DNA of 64,000 bases from Streptomyces sp. HUAS CB01. GTDB lineage: Bacteria; Actinomycetota; Actinomycetes; Streptomycetales; Streptomycetaceae. The notes under the pieces are model-generated. The model had not been told where the DNA came from, made no database searches, and saw nothing but the letters and a program-made list of their open reading frames with translations. Positions 43,192 through 52,125 of the stretch are shown here, in pieces (position 1 is the stretch's first letter; each line of letters opens with the position of its first letter). The stretch spans positions 2,669,001-2,733,000 of the forward strand of contig NZ_CP129137.1 of NCBI RefSeq assembly GCF_030406905.1, given 5' to 3'. Made by a program: the position numbers and the translations under genes.

Positions 43192-46065
43192 GTGAGTGAC
43201 CTGACGAAGTGCAGCCACCCGGGCTGCGAGGGCGCCTACGAGGACGTCGGCGGGGGCGAACTGTACTGCGACACCTGTGGACTCGCCCCGGAAGCGGGAC
43301 GCACCGCCACACCCGCAACCGGCAACAGCACCAACGGCACCACCGCGGGCCCCGGCACACCCACGGGCGCATGCCAACGCCCGGGCTGCGAGGGCGCCTA
43401 CGAGGACGTCGGCGACGGCGAACTCTACTGCGACACCTGCGGACTCGCCCCGGTCGTCGCGAGGAACGGAGCGCTGTCGTCGCCGCCCACCGGCATGACC
43501 GGGGGCGGGCGGAGCGGGAACAGCGGTTCGGACCGGGGAAGTTCGCCGTCGGGCTCCCGCTCGTCCCGTTCGGCCCGGTCGTCGCGCTCCTCGACGTCAC
43601 GGCGGTCGGTCTCGGGCCGCCTGTCCCGTTCGCTGTCCGGCCGCACCTCGGGCCGCTCGGTGTCGGTCCGCAGCTCGGGCTCGTCGGCTTCCTCCTCCGG
43701 GCGGAACCGCCTGGGAGCCGGGCTGGTCTCCGTCCCGGACGTACCGCGCCCCGACCCGCGTTCCGCGGTGATGGCCGAGCCGGAGGTCCCGGAGCGGAAG
43801 CGATTCTGCAGCCGCAGCGAGTGCGGGGCGCCGGTGGGCCGGGCGCGCGGCGACCGGCCGGGCCGCACGGAGGGCTTCTGCACCAAGTGCGGCCACCCGT
43901 ACTCCTTCGTGCCCAAGCTGCGCGAGGGCGACATCGTGCACGGGCAGTACGAGGTGATGGGCTGCCTGGCACACGGCGGCCTCGGCTGGATCTACCTCGC
44001 CATAGACCGGGCGGTCTCCGACCGCTGGGTCGTCCTCAAGGGCCTGCTGGACACGGGCGACCAGGACGCGATGGCGGCGGCGATCTCGGAGCGCCGGTTC
44101 CTCGCGGAGATCGAGCACTCCAACATCGTCCGCATCTACAACTTCGTCGAACACCTGGACCAGCGGACCGGCTCCATGGACGGCTACATCGTCATGGAGT
44201 ACGTCGGTGGCAAGTCCCTCAAGGAGATCGCGAACGAACGGCGCGCCCCCGACGGCCGGCGCGACCCGCTGCCGGTCGAGCAGGCGTGCGCCTACGGGAT
44301 CGAGGCGCTCGAGGCGCTGGGGCATCTGCACAGCCGCAACCTGCTGTACTGCGACTTCAAGGTCGACAACGCCATCCAGACCGAGGACCAGCTCAAGCTC
44401 ATCGACATGGGCGCCGTGCGCCGGATGGACGACGACGAATCGGCCATCTACGGCACGGTCGGCTACCAGGCGCCGGAGGTCGCCGAAGTGGGCCCGTCGG
44501 TCGCCTCGGACCTCTACACGGTGGCGCGCACCCTCGCGGTGCTCACGTTCGACTTCCAGGGCTACACGAACGTCTTCGTGGACTCCCTCCCGGACCCGGA
44601 CAACATCGAGGTGTTCCGGACGTACGAGTCGTTCTACCGGCTCCTCGTCCGCGCGACCGACCCCGACCCGGCCCGCCGGTTCGCCTCCGCGCAGGAGATG
44701 GCGGACCAGCTGACGGGCGTGCTGAGAGAGGTCGTGGCGCTCCAGACGGGCCGGCCGCGCCCGTCGCTGTCCACCCTCTTCGGCCCGGAGCTGCGCGTCA
44801 CGGACACCCAACTGTTCGCCGAACTCCACGGCGAGGTCTCGGTGCTGGGTGCCCGGCGGACCCCGCGCCGCGGCGGCGGCACAGGAGCGGCCCCCGCCCC
44901 GCAGACGCCCGGCGCCTTCGGCGCACCGCGGCATCCCGGACAGCCGGCCCTCCCGCCCGCGCGGGTACCGGCCCAGTCGGCAGTCGGCCATCCGTACGCC
45001 GGCGCGGCGCCGGGGGCCACGGGAACGGCGGGACCCCCCGGGACCGGCGGCCCCGCCATCCCGTATCCGTACGCGCCCGCCCCGGCCGGTGCGACGGCGC
45101 CCGTACAGCGAGGGGAGCGGGCGGCGGCCCCGCAGTCGCACCTCGCCGGCCTGGACGTCCGCGCCACCGCACTCGCGCTGCCGGTCCCCCGGGTCGACCC
45201 GAACGACCCCAACGCCGGCTTCCTCGCCGGACTGATGGCCTCCGCGCCCGCAGAGCTGATCGCCGCGCTGCACGGCGCGCCGACGAACTCCCTGGAGCTG
45301 CGGCTGCGCGAGCTGCGGGCCCGACTGGAGATGGGCGAACTCACCTCCGCGACGACCTCGCTGGCGGATCTCGAGGCCCGGCACCCCGACGACTGGCGGG
45401 TCGTCTGGTACCGCGGCATCGCCTCGCTGGCCACCGGCGACGACGAGACGGCCGCGCTGTCGTTCGACGCGGTCTACGACGCGTTCCCGGGCGAGGCCTC
45501 GCCCAAGCTGGCGCTCGCCGTCTGCGCCGAGGTCCTGGGGCAGCTGGACAACGCCGCGGAGTACTACCGCCTGGTGTGGGCCACGGACCCGAGCTATGTG
45601 AGCGCCGCGTTCGGTCTGGCCCGGGTGCAGCTCGCGGCCGGCGACCGCGCCGCGGCCGTACGCACGCTGGACTCCGTCCCGGAGGCGTCGATCCACTACA
45701 CGGCGGCCCGGGTCGCGGCGGTACGGGCACGGCTGCGCCGACGCGCCGTACAGGATCCGCTCATCGACGACCTCACGGCCGCCGCCGACCAGGTCACCGC
45801 GCTGGAGGGACTCGGACTTGACGCCGTGCGGCGCGAGCGGCTGTCCACGGAGGTTCTGGGCACGGCGCTGGACTGGGTACTCTCCGGCAGTGCCGGCGCC
45901 AGGCCGGCGAGGACTGTTCTGCTCGGCAGCGAACTGGACGAACGCGGACTGCGGTTCGGCCTTGAACGCTCGTTCCGGGTGCTCGCCCGGCTCGCCCCGA
46001 ACGGCGAGGAGCGCATCGAACTGGTGGAGCGGGCCAACCGCTACCGCCCCCGGACGTGGGTGTGA
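43192..46065 (+). CDS. PknG-like Ser/Thr protein kinase with zinc ribbons and TPRs
   Basis: 957 residues from GTG 43192 after GGGGGAG. Order: two near-identical zinc ribbons (Cys7/12/26/29 and Cys61/66/80/83), a Ser/Arg-rich linker (about 105-180), a third zinc ribbon (CSRSEC...CTKCG, about 204-235) at the place of the PknG rubredoxin, the kinase domain (about 245-525), a Pro/Ala-rich linker and TPRs (about 690-950). The kinase has the PknG-type glycine loop GCLAHGGLGWIYLAID, Lys283, catalytic Asp388 in YCDFKVDN and Asp405 in LIDMGAV in place of DFG. In mycobacteria PknG phosphorylates the FHA protein GarA to control glutamate metabolism. It is cytoplasmic. Confidence 0.93.
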   Translation: MSDLTKCSHPGCEGAYEDVGGGELYCDTCGLAPEAGRTATPATGNSTNGTTAGPGTPTGACQRPGCEGAYEDVGDGELYCDTCGLAPVVARNGALSSPPTGMTGGGRSGNSGSDRGSSPSGSRSSRSARSSRSSTSRRSVSGRLSRSLSGRTSGRSVSVRSSGSSASSSGRNRLGAGLVSVPDVPRPDPRSAVMAEPEVPERKRFCSRSECGAPVGRARGDRPGRTEGFCTKCGHPYSFVPKLREGDIVHGQYEVMGCLAHGGLGWIYLAIDRAVSDRWVVLKGLLDTGDQDAMAAAISERRFLAEIEHSNIVRIYNFVEHLDQRTGSMDGYIVMEYVGGKSLKEIANERRAPDGRRDPLPVEQACAYGIEALEALGHLHSRNLLYCDFKVDNAIQTEDQLKLIDMGAVRRMDDDESAIYGTVGYQAPEVAEVGPSVASDLYTVARTLAVLTFDFQGYTNVFVDSLPDPDNIEVFRTYESFYRLLVRATDPDPARRFASAQEMADQLTGVLREVVALQTGRPRPSLSTLFGPELRVTDTQLFAELHGEVSVLGARRTPRRGGGTGAAPAPQTPGAFGAPRHPGQPALPPARVPAQSAVGHPYAGAAPGATGTAGPPGTGGPAIPYPYAPAPAGATAPVQRGERAAAPQSHLAGLDVRATALALPVPRVDPNDPNAGFLAGLMASAPAELIAALHGAPTNSLELRLRELRARLEMGELTSATTSLADLEARHPDDWRVVWYRGIASLATGDDETAALSFDAVYDAFPGEASPKLALAVCAEVLGQLDNAAEYYRLVWATDPSYVSAAFGLARVQLAAGDRAAAVRTLDSVPEASIHYTAARVAAVRARLRRRAVQDPLIDDLTAAADQVTALEGLGLDAVRRERLSTEVLGTALDWVLSGSAGARPARTVLLGSELDERGLRFGLERSFRVLARLAPNGEERIELVERANRYRPRTWV
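43210..43453 (+). repeat. Duplicated zinc-ribbon coding segment
   Basis: Two copies of the zinc-ribbon coding DNA lie 162 bp apart (43223-43291 and 43385-43453). They are almost identical at base level, including silent sites, indicating a recent in-frame tandem duplication inside the kinase gene. Confidence 0.88.
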
Positions 46066-46150
46066 TGCTGTGCTGTCGCGGGGACAGGTCCCCGGACCTC
46101 CGGCGGAAGGACCGAGGCGCGCCCGGCACATCAAGGCGAGGTGAAAGCGA

Positions 46151-47581
46151 ATGACGCCGCAGATGCCCCAGCAGGCGGCCTGGTCGAAGTGCCCCGGATG
46201 CGAGGAACCGCTCGAATCCGGCGATCTGTTCTGCGGAGCGTGCGGGTACGACCTGTCCGTCGTACCCGAACCGCCCCGGGACCGCCCCACGGTCGCGACG
46301 GGTACGCAGGTGGACTGGCCCGAGGCCGACGGCGCCGGCCGGCCGGGGACGTCGCAGCGGTCCGGTGAGGTGCCGGGTACGGACTCGGGCGGCCGGGAAC
46401 TGCCCGGGGCCGCCGTCCGCTTCGACGGCCCGGCCGCGGCGCCGGCCGCCGCCGCGGCCCCCTCACCGGCCCAGCAGGCCGGTGCCGCCGCGCGGGTCGG
46501 ACCGGGCGGACCGGAGGCCGGCGGCCCCGAGGCGCCCCGGGCCGCCGGTCCGGGATCCGCTTCGGGTTCCGCTCCCGGGTCCGGCGACTTCGAGCCGGCC
46601 GCTCCCGATCCACGTGCCGCCGGGCACTCCGGTGGACACGCCACCGCGCCCCCGCCCGGCGCGAAGCTCTGTGTCGCGTGCCGCGCGGGCCATGTGGACC
46701 CCGACGGCTACTGCGAGAACTGCGGGCACGCCCAGCCGCGCGAACGCGACCACATGGAGCAGGAGCTGGGTTCGGTCGCGGCGGTCAGCGACCGGGGTCT
46801 GCGGCACCACCGCAACGAGGACTCGTTCGCGGTGTCGTCCACGGCCCTGCCCGACGGCTCCCCCGCCGTGATCGCGATCGTCTGCGACGGCGTGTCCTCC
46901 GCCACCCGGCCCGACGACGCGTCCTCGGCCGCGGCGAGTTGCGCCAACGAGCACCTGCTGGAATCGCTGCCCCGGGGCACGCATCCGCAGCAGGCCATGC
47001 ACGACGCGATCCTCGCCGCCGCCTCTGCGGTGAACTCCCTGGCGGCGGAGCCCGGCGCGGCCATGGAGCACGACCCGCACCGCCATCAGAACGCTCCCGC
47101 GTGCACGCTGGTGGGTGCCGTCGCCGCCGGCGACCTGCTGGTGGTGGGCTGGGTCGGCGACAGCCGCGCGTACTGGGTCCCCGACGACCGCGGCGGACCG
47201 CCCGCCCGGCTCACCGAGGACGACTCCTGGGCGGCCCAGATGGTCTCCGCCGGTCTGATGAGCGAGGCCGAGGCGTACGCGGACGAGCGCGCGCACGCGA
47301 TCACCGGCTGGCTCGGCGCGGACGCCTACGAGCTGGAGCCCCACACGGCCTCGTTCAAGCCGGACCGTCCCGGTGTGGTGGTGGTCTGCACGGACGGGCT
47401 GTGGAACTACGCGGAGGCGCCGGAGGACATGGCGCAGGTCCTGCCGGCCGACGCTGCGGGCCGTCCGCTGCACGGGGCGCAGGTCCTGGTCGGCCACGCC
47501 CTCGACGGCGGGGGCCACGACAACGTAACAGTGGCCGTGCTCCCGTTCGCCGTGCCGCGACAGGGGGCAGGATCGGCCTGA
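46151..47581 (+). CDS. PP2C-type Ser/Thr phosphatase with N-terminal zinc ribbons
   Basis: 476 residues. Two zinc ribbons (CPGC...CGACG at about 14-32; CVACRAGHVDPDGYCENCG at about 175-195) flank a Pro/Ala linker. The PP2C domain (about 205-470) has DRGLRHHRNEDSF, VCDGVSS, GWVGDSRAYW, VCTDGLWNYAE and GGHDNVTVAVL, giving the metal-binding aspartates. It lies directly downstream of the PknG-like kinase, so it is the likely opposing phosphatase. Mycobacterial pknG has no adjacent phosphatase, so this is an addition. Confidence 0.93.
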   Translation: MTPQMPQQAAWSKCPGCEEPLESGDLFCGACGYDLSVVPEPPRDRPTVATGTQVDWPEADGAGRPGTSQRSGEVPGTDSGGRELPGAAVRFDGPAAAPAAAAAPSPAQQAGAAARVGPGGPEAGGPEAPRAAGPGSASGSAPGSGDFEPAAPDPRAAGHSGGHATAPPPGAKLCVACRAGHVDPDGYCENCGHAQPRERDHMEQELGSVAAVSDRGLRHHRNEDSFAVSSTALPDGSPAVIAIVCDGVSSATRPDDASSAAASCANEHLLESLPRGTHPQQAMHDAILAAASAVNSLAAEPGAAMEHDPHRHQNAPACTLVGAVAAGDLLVVGWVGDSRAYWVPDDRGGPPARLTEDDSWAAQMVSAGLMSEAEAYADERAHAITGWLGADAYELEPHTASFKPDRPGVVVVCTDGLWNYAEAPEDMAQVLPADAAGRPLHGAQVLVGHALDGGGHDNVTVAVLPFAVPRQGAGSA

Positions 47582-47670
47582 ACAAGGCCATATCCCCTCG
47601 CCCCGGCGCCCGTTCGGCACCCTTTTCCACACGTCTGTCTGCCCAGCTGAGCCTCGAGGAGCCAGTTCAG

Positions 47671-49056
47671 ATGGCCAATTTCTCCAAGTCGAACGTGCCG
47701 CAGTTCTCCGTCGAGGTGTACCAGAACGAGTTCCTGCCCGAGGGCGGGCGCGAAGTGAACGCGATCGTGACGGTCACCTCCACCGGCGGCGGCACGAGCG
47801 GCGGCATTCCGCTCGCCGGAGCCTCCTCTTCCCCTTCCTCTGTTTCCTCCGTTTCCCCGATGTCCTCCATACCCGGACAGCGGACGGACGCCGCCGTGGT
47901 CGTGATGGTCGACTGCTCGGGCTCCATGGACTATCCGCCCACCAAGATGCGCAACGCGCGCGACGCCACGGCCGCGGCGATCGACACCCTGCGCGACGGC
48001 ACGGCCTTCGCCGTGGTCTCGGGTACGCACGAGGCCGCCGAGGTGTACCCGGGCGGCGGGCGGCTGGCGACCGCCGACGCCACGACGCGGGCCCGGGCCA
48101 AGGAGGCGCTGCGCAGGCTGAGCGCCGGCGGCGGCACCGCGATCGGCACCTGGCTGCGGCTGGCGGACCGGCTGCTCGGCGACGCCGACGTGTCCATCCG
48201 GCACGGCATCCTGCTCACCGACGGCCGCAACGAGCACGAGACGCCGGAGGAGCTGCGCGCCGCCCTGGACGCCTGCGCGGGCCGATTCACCTGCGACGCC
48301 CGCGGCGTGGGGACGGACTGGGAGGTCAAGGAGGTCACGGGCATCGCCTCCGCGCTGCTCGGAACGGCCGACATCGTCGCCGATCCCTCAGGGCTCGCCG
48401 CCGACTTCACGCGGATGATGGAGAGCGCGATGGGCAAGGAGGTCGCGGACGTGGCGCTGCGGCTCTGGACGCCCGTCGGGGCGGAGGTCGCGTTCGTCAA
48501 GCAGGTGGCGCCCACGGTCGAGGAACTGACCGGCCGGCGCACGGAGGCGGGGCCGCGCGCCGGGGACTACCCGACCGGCTCGTGGGGGGACGAGTCCCGC
48601 GACTACCACGTGTGCGTGCGGGTGCCGGAGGCGGGCGTGGGCCGGGAGATGCTGGCCGCCCGGGCCTCCCTGGTCATTCCGGATCCGGCGGGCGGCACCC
48701 CGCGCCCCCTCGCCCAGGGGCTCGTACGGGCGGTGTGGACCGACGACATGGCGGCTTCGACCTCCATCAACCCCCAGGTCGCTCACTACACCGGTCAGGC
48801 CGAACTGGCACAGGTGATCCAACAGGGTCTGGATGCCCGCAAGTCGGGAGATTTCGACAACGCCACCGCGAAACTCGGGCGCGCCGTACAGCTGGCGGCG
48901 GCCTCCGGCAACGAGGACACTGCGAAGCTGCTGGCGAAGGTGGTGGACGTCGTCGACGCGGCGACGGGTACTGTGCGGCTGAAGGCAAGGGTCACGGAAG
49001 CGGACGAGATGACACTCGAAACACGCTCCACCAAGACAGTTCGCGTGAAGAAGTAG
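47671..49056 (+). CDS. VWA-domain protein, candidate kinase substrate
   Basis: 461 residues from ATG 47671 after GAGGAG. The VWA domain (about 65-250) has a MIDAS of DxSxS type (VMVDCSGSMD), the matching Thr in AGGGTAIGTW, and Asp in LLTDGRNEHE. A beta domain follows, then a helical segment (about 385-430, ELAQVIQQGLDARKSGDFD). The tail (about residues 440-461) is Thr-rich and basic: MTLETRSTKTVRVKK. No signal peptide is seen. The Thr-rich tail may be a phosphoacceptor for the neighbouring kinase; this is an inference. Confidence 0.9.
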   Translation: MANFSKSNVPQFSVEVYQNEFLPEGGREVNAIVTVTSTGGGTSGGIPLAGASSSPSSVSSVSPMSSIPGQRTDAAVVVMVDCSGSMDYPPTKMRNARDATAAAIDTLRDGTAFAVVSGTHEAAEVYPGGGRLATADATTRARAKEALRRLSAGGGTAIGTWLRLADRLLGDADVSIRHGILLTDGRNEHETPEELRAALDACAGRFTCDARGVGTDWEVKEVTGIASALLGTADIVADPSGLAADFTRMMESAMGKEVADVALRLWTPVGAEVAFVKQVAPTVEELTGRRTEAGPRAGDYPTGSWGDESRDYHVCVRVPEAGVGREMLAARASLVIPDPAGGTPRPLAQGLVRAVWTDDMAASTSINPQVAHYTGQAELAQVIQQGLDARKSGDFDNATAKLGRAVQLAAASGNEDTAKLLAKVVDVVDAATGTVRLKARVTEADEMTLETRSTKTVRVKK

Positions 49057-49158
49057 TTCACGCGGCGATCACAGACCAGCCGACAGCAGTCGAGAAACGA
49101 CAAAGAGCACAAAGTGTCCGGCTCGCCGGCCGGACGGAGGAGAGGGGGAAGCGCCGAC

Positions 49159-50385
49159 ATGCCGACCTGCCCGAACGGACACCAGTCGGGTTCCGACGAC
49201 TGGTGCGAGGTCTGCGGCCATCGCATGGCCGGGGCGGGGGCTCCGGCGGGCGCGGTTCCGCCGCCACCCCCGCCGCCGGCTCCTTCGCCGCCGCCCGCAC
49301 CGGGCTACGGCTACCCGGGGCCCGGCGACCCGAACGCCACGGCCCAGGCGGAGCTGTGCCCCCAGTGCCGAACCCCCCGCGAGGCGATGGCGCCGTACTG
49401 CGAGGAGTGCCGCTGGAACTTCCTCACGAACACGGCGACGTCGTACACCCCGGTGGCCCCGCCCCACCGGCCGGGCCCCGGCGGTCCGGGTGGCCCCGGC
49501 GGTCCGCCGCCAGGGCTGAACCTGCCGCCCGGCTTCCAGGCCCAGCAGCCGCCGCGCCCGCCGGACCCCTTCGACTACCAGAGCTCGCGGCCCTCGCAGA
49601 TGAACCGGCCCGCCGAGCCGCTCGGCGGCGAACCGCAGGCGCCCCGGCCGCCGCAGGCCGGTCCGCCGGCCCCGCCGCCGTTCCCGCAGCCGGGCCCGTC
49701 CGGCTCCGCGGACGTCTCCGAGTCGCCCGGACAGCAGCGCCACCCCGGCCCGCCCGAGTTCGGCCGGCAGGCCCCGCCTCCGCCGCCGCAGCAGCAGGGG
49801 TTCCCGTCGGGTCCGCCGGCGCCCCCCGGCTTCCCGCAGGCAGTACCGGCTCCGCCGCAGCGGCCGCAGGGCGGCGCCGACGACGACTGGACGATCCCCC
49901 CGCCCTCGCAGCCGCACGCCCCGCACCAGCCCGGGCGGCCCCAGCCGGCCCCGCCTCCGCAGCAGAATCCGTACGAGCCCGCCGGCTGGACGGCGGTCAT
50001 CGCCCCCGACCGCGAGTACTTCATGGCGATGATGCAGCGCAGCGGCCCCGAGGCGGCCGGGCTGAACCTGCCCGCGTACTCGCCGGAGCAGCAACTCGCG
50101 CTCTCCGGCGACCAGATCACCATCGGCCGCCGCCGGCACTCCACGGGCGAGTCCCCCGACATCGACCTGTCGGTGCCGCCGGAGGACCCGGGCGTCTCGC
50201 ACCAGCACGCCGTGCTGGTGCAGCAGCCCGACGGCTCCTGGGCCGTCGTCGACCAGAACTCCACGAACGGCACCACGGTGAACGGTGCCGAGGAACCCAT
50301 CCAGCCCTACGTCCCCGTCCCCCTGCGCGACGGCGACCGGGTGCACGTGGGCGCCTGGACGACGATCACCGTCCGCCGGGGCTGA
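49159..50385 (+). CDS. FHA-domain protein with zinc ribbons
   Basis: 408 residues from ATG 49159; an upstream GTG at 49114 is possible. Two zinc ribbons (CPNGHQSGSDDWCEVCG at 4-20; CPQCRTPREAMAPYCEECR near 68-86) precede a long Pro/Gly/Gln-rich linker (about 95-280). The C-terminal FHA domain (about 310-405) keeps the phosphothreonine-binding residues: Arg in ITIGRRR, VSHQHA and NSTNGTTVNG. It is the expected reader of Thr phosphorylation made by the PknG-like kinase, comparable to GarA, though with extra N-terminal parts. The next gene converges, with stops six bases apart. Confidence 0.92.
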   Translation: MPTCPNGHQSGSDDWCEVCGHRMAGAGAPAGAVPPPPPPPAPSPPPAPGYGYPGPGDPNATAQAELCPQCRTPREAMAPYCEECRWNFLTNTATSYTPVAPPHRPGPGGPGGPGGPPPGLNLPPGFQAQQPPRPPDPFDYQSSRPSQMNRPAEPLGGEPQAPRPPQAGPPAPPPFPQPGPSGSADVSESPGQQRHPGPPEFGRQAPPPPPQQQGFPSGPPAPPGFPQAVPAPPQRPQGGADDDWTIPPPSQPHAPHQPGRPQPAPPPQQNPYEPAGWTAVIAPDREYFMAMMQRSGPEAAGLNLPAYSPEQQLALSGDQITIGRRRHSTGESPDIDLSVPPEDPGVSHQHAVLVQQPDGSWAVVDQNSTNGTTVNGAEEPIQPYVPVPLRDGDRVHVGAWTTITVRRG

Positions 50386-50391
50386 CCGCGG

Positions 50392-51399
50392 TCACCGGGC
50401 GGGGCCGGGCGCGTCGAGGGGCCAGGCATACGGCCCTTCGGGCTCGTCCAGCCACGCCCACTGGCTGTCCCCGCTCACGGTGACCCCGAAGCGCTCCCGC
50501 TCCGGCCTGCCTTCGCGCTGCCACAGCGAGAGCGCCTCGTGCGGGTCCAGCACGCCCGCGGTCAGGGTGAGCAGGAAGCAGAACTGCCCGCTCTCCGCCA
50601 CGCGCCGCGGCAGCCCGCCCACGTGCGGTACCGATGTCCGTACCGGCCCGCCTCCGCGCAGCGGGACGAAGTACGCGGGCATGTGCAGGAAGCGCCCCTC
50701 CGCGTGGCCCTCGGCACGCACCCGCAGCACCACCAGCCCGTTGGCGAGCGGGGCGAGGATCAGCCCGCCGGGCGTGCACTGCGGCAGCCAGGCCGGCGGC
50801 ACCGACGGCAGGGCGCACGTGGCGACGACCCGGTCGAACGGGGCGCGCACCGGACAGCCGCGCGCACCGTCACCGGTGATCACGGTCGGGTGGTGCCCGG
50901 CGGCCGCGAGGTGGCCGCGCGCGGACTCGGCGATCTCCGGGTCCAGCTCGACGGTCGTCACGAGCGGGTCCCCGAGCCGGTGCGCCAGGAGCGCGGCGTT
51001 GTAGCCGGTGCCGGCGCCGATCTCCAGCACGCGGTGCCCGTCCGCCACCTCCAGCGCCTCCAGCATCCGCGCCATGAGCGACGGCCGGCTGCCGGAGGAG
51101 ACGAGTTCGCCCTCGCGGACGCGGGTGGCGAGCGGACCGTCGGCGTACGCGCCCCTCAGCCAGCGTTCGCGCCGGTCGGGGTCGGAGTCGCCCGACCAGA
51201 GCCTCTCGTACCCGGCGAAGGCCGACACGTAGTAGTACGGCACGAACAGATGGCGCGGCACCGCCGCGAACGCCGCCCGCCAGGCCGGGTCGCGCAGCGC
51301 GCCGCTCGCGGCCATCCTCCGCACCAGCGCCGCGCGCAGTTCGGCGGCGGGCCCGGCGCAGGGGTCCCGTACCGCGCGCGCCTCCCGGTCCGCACCCAT
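50392..51399 (-). CDS. Protein-L-isoaspartate O-methyltransferase-like protein
   Basis: 335 residues from ATG 51399 (the ribosome site GGAGG is only one base from the ATG, so the start is uncertain). PIMT features: FAAVPRHLFVPYYY, SSGSRPSLMARMLEAL, and SAM-binding VLEIGAGTGYNAALLAH with VTTVELDPEIA. It probably methylates damaged (isoaspartyl) proteins or a peptide. An additional C-terminal region of about 120 residues is typical of the actinobacterial version. It converges with the FHA gene with no room for a separate terminator. Confidence 0.88.
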   Translation of the reverse strand: MGADREARAVRDPCAGPAAELRAALVRRMAASGALRDPAWRAAFAAVPRHLFVPYYYVSAFAGYERLWSGDSDPDRRERWLRGAYADGPLATRVREGELVSSGSRPSLMARMLEALEVADGHRVLEIGAGTGYNAALLAHRLGDPLVTTVELDPEIAESARGHLAAAGHHPTVITGDGARGCPVRAPFDRVVATCALPSVPPAWLPQCTPGGLILAPLANGLVVLRVRAEGHAEGRFLHMPAYFVPLRGGGPVRTSVPHVGGLPRRVAESGQFCFLLTLTAGVLDPHEALSLWQREGRPERERFGVTVSGDSQWAWLDEPEGPYAWPLDAPGPAR

Positions 51400-51526
51400 G
51401 CCTCCACTGTCCTGCGGGCCGGGGCGGGAGGCGAGCACCCGGGGCGGGCGCCTCCGGGCCGGAGTGCTCCCTCGGGGGGGTCCTAGGGCCCGGGTCCTCG
51501 TCCGGTCCGTCTGAGACCATGGAGCC

Positions 51527-51931
51527 GTGAACGAGATTCCGCGGGGCACACTTCAGGAGCAGACCTTCTACGAGCAGGTCGGCGGCGAGGAGACCTTCCG
51601 CCGCCTCGTGCGGCGTTTCTACGAGGGCGTCGCCGAGGACCCCCTGCTGCGCCCGATGTATCCCGAGGAGGACCTGGGCCCGGCCGAGGAGCGCCTCACG
51701 CTCTTCCTGATGCAGTACTGGGGCGGCCCCCGCACGTACAGCGAGAACCGCGGCCACCCGCGTCTCCGTATGCGCCACGCGCCGTTCGCCGTCGACAGGG
51801 CCGCGCACGACGCGTGGCTGAGGCACATGAGGGCCGCGGTCGACGAACTCGGCCTCTCCGAGGACCACGAGCGGCAGCTCTGGGACTACCTCACGTACGC
51901 CGCCGCCTCGATGGTGAACACGGCCGGCTGA
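51527..51931 (+). CDS. Group II truncated haemoglobin
   Basis: 134 residues from GTG 51527. TrHbII type: [20 protein letters not shown] (helix A-B), [20 protein letters not shown], the proximal His in MRHAPF, and a C-terminal helix with WDYLTYAA. It binds haem and oxygen or NO, perhaps in NO protection or redox. It diverges from the methyltransferase gene across 127 bp. Confidence 0.95.
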   Translation: MNEIPRGTLQEQTFYEQVGGEETFRRLVRRFYEGVAEDPLLRPMYPEEDLGPAEERLTLFLMQYWGGPRTYSENRGHPRLRMRHAPFAVDRAAHDAWLRHMRAAVDELGLSEDHERQLWDYLTYAAASMVNTAG

Positions 51932-52125
51932 GCTCCCGCGCCGCCCGCGCGCGTCCCGCACGAAGCGTCACCGCCTGGTCACTTCAGGCCACAGCTCGCC
52001 GACTTCCGGCCGTCTCGGCCCGCTCCCGTACCTGATCACCGCACCCACCCCATAAGTTCACAGCCGCAACACATCGAACGGGCATCCGCATCCGGCGGGT
52101 GCCCTCTTCCTGTGGAGGATTCGAC

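Noticed and set aside
49114..49158. GTG 49114 as the FHA gene start
   Set aside because: The added residues (MSGSPAGRRRGGSAD) come from the ribosome-site region; ATG 49159 starts directly at the zinc ribbon with GAGGGGGAA upstream.
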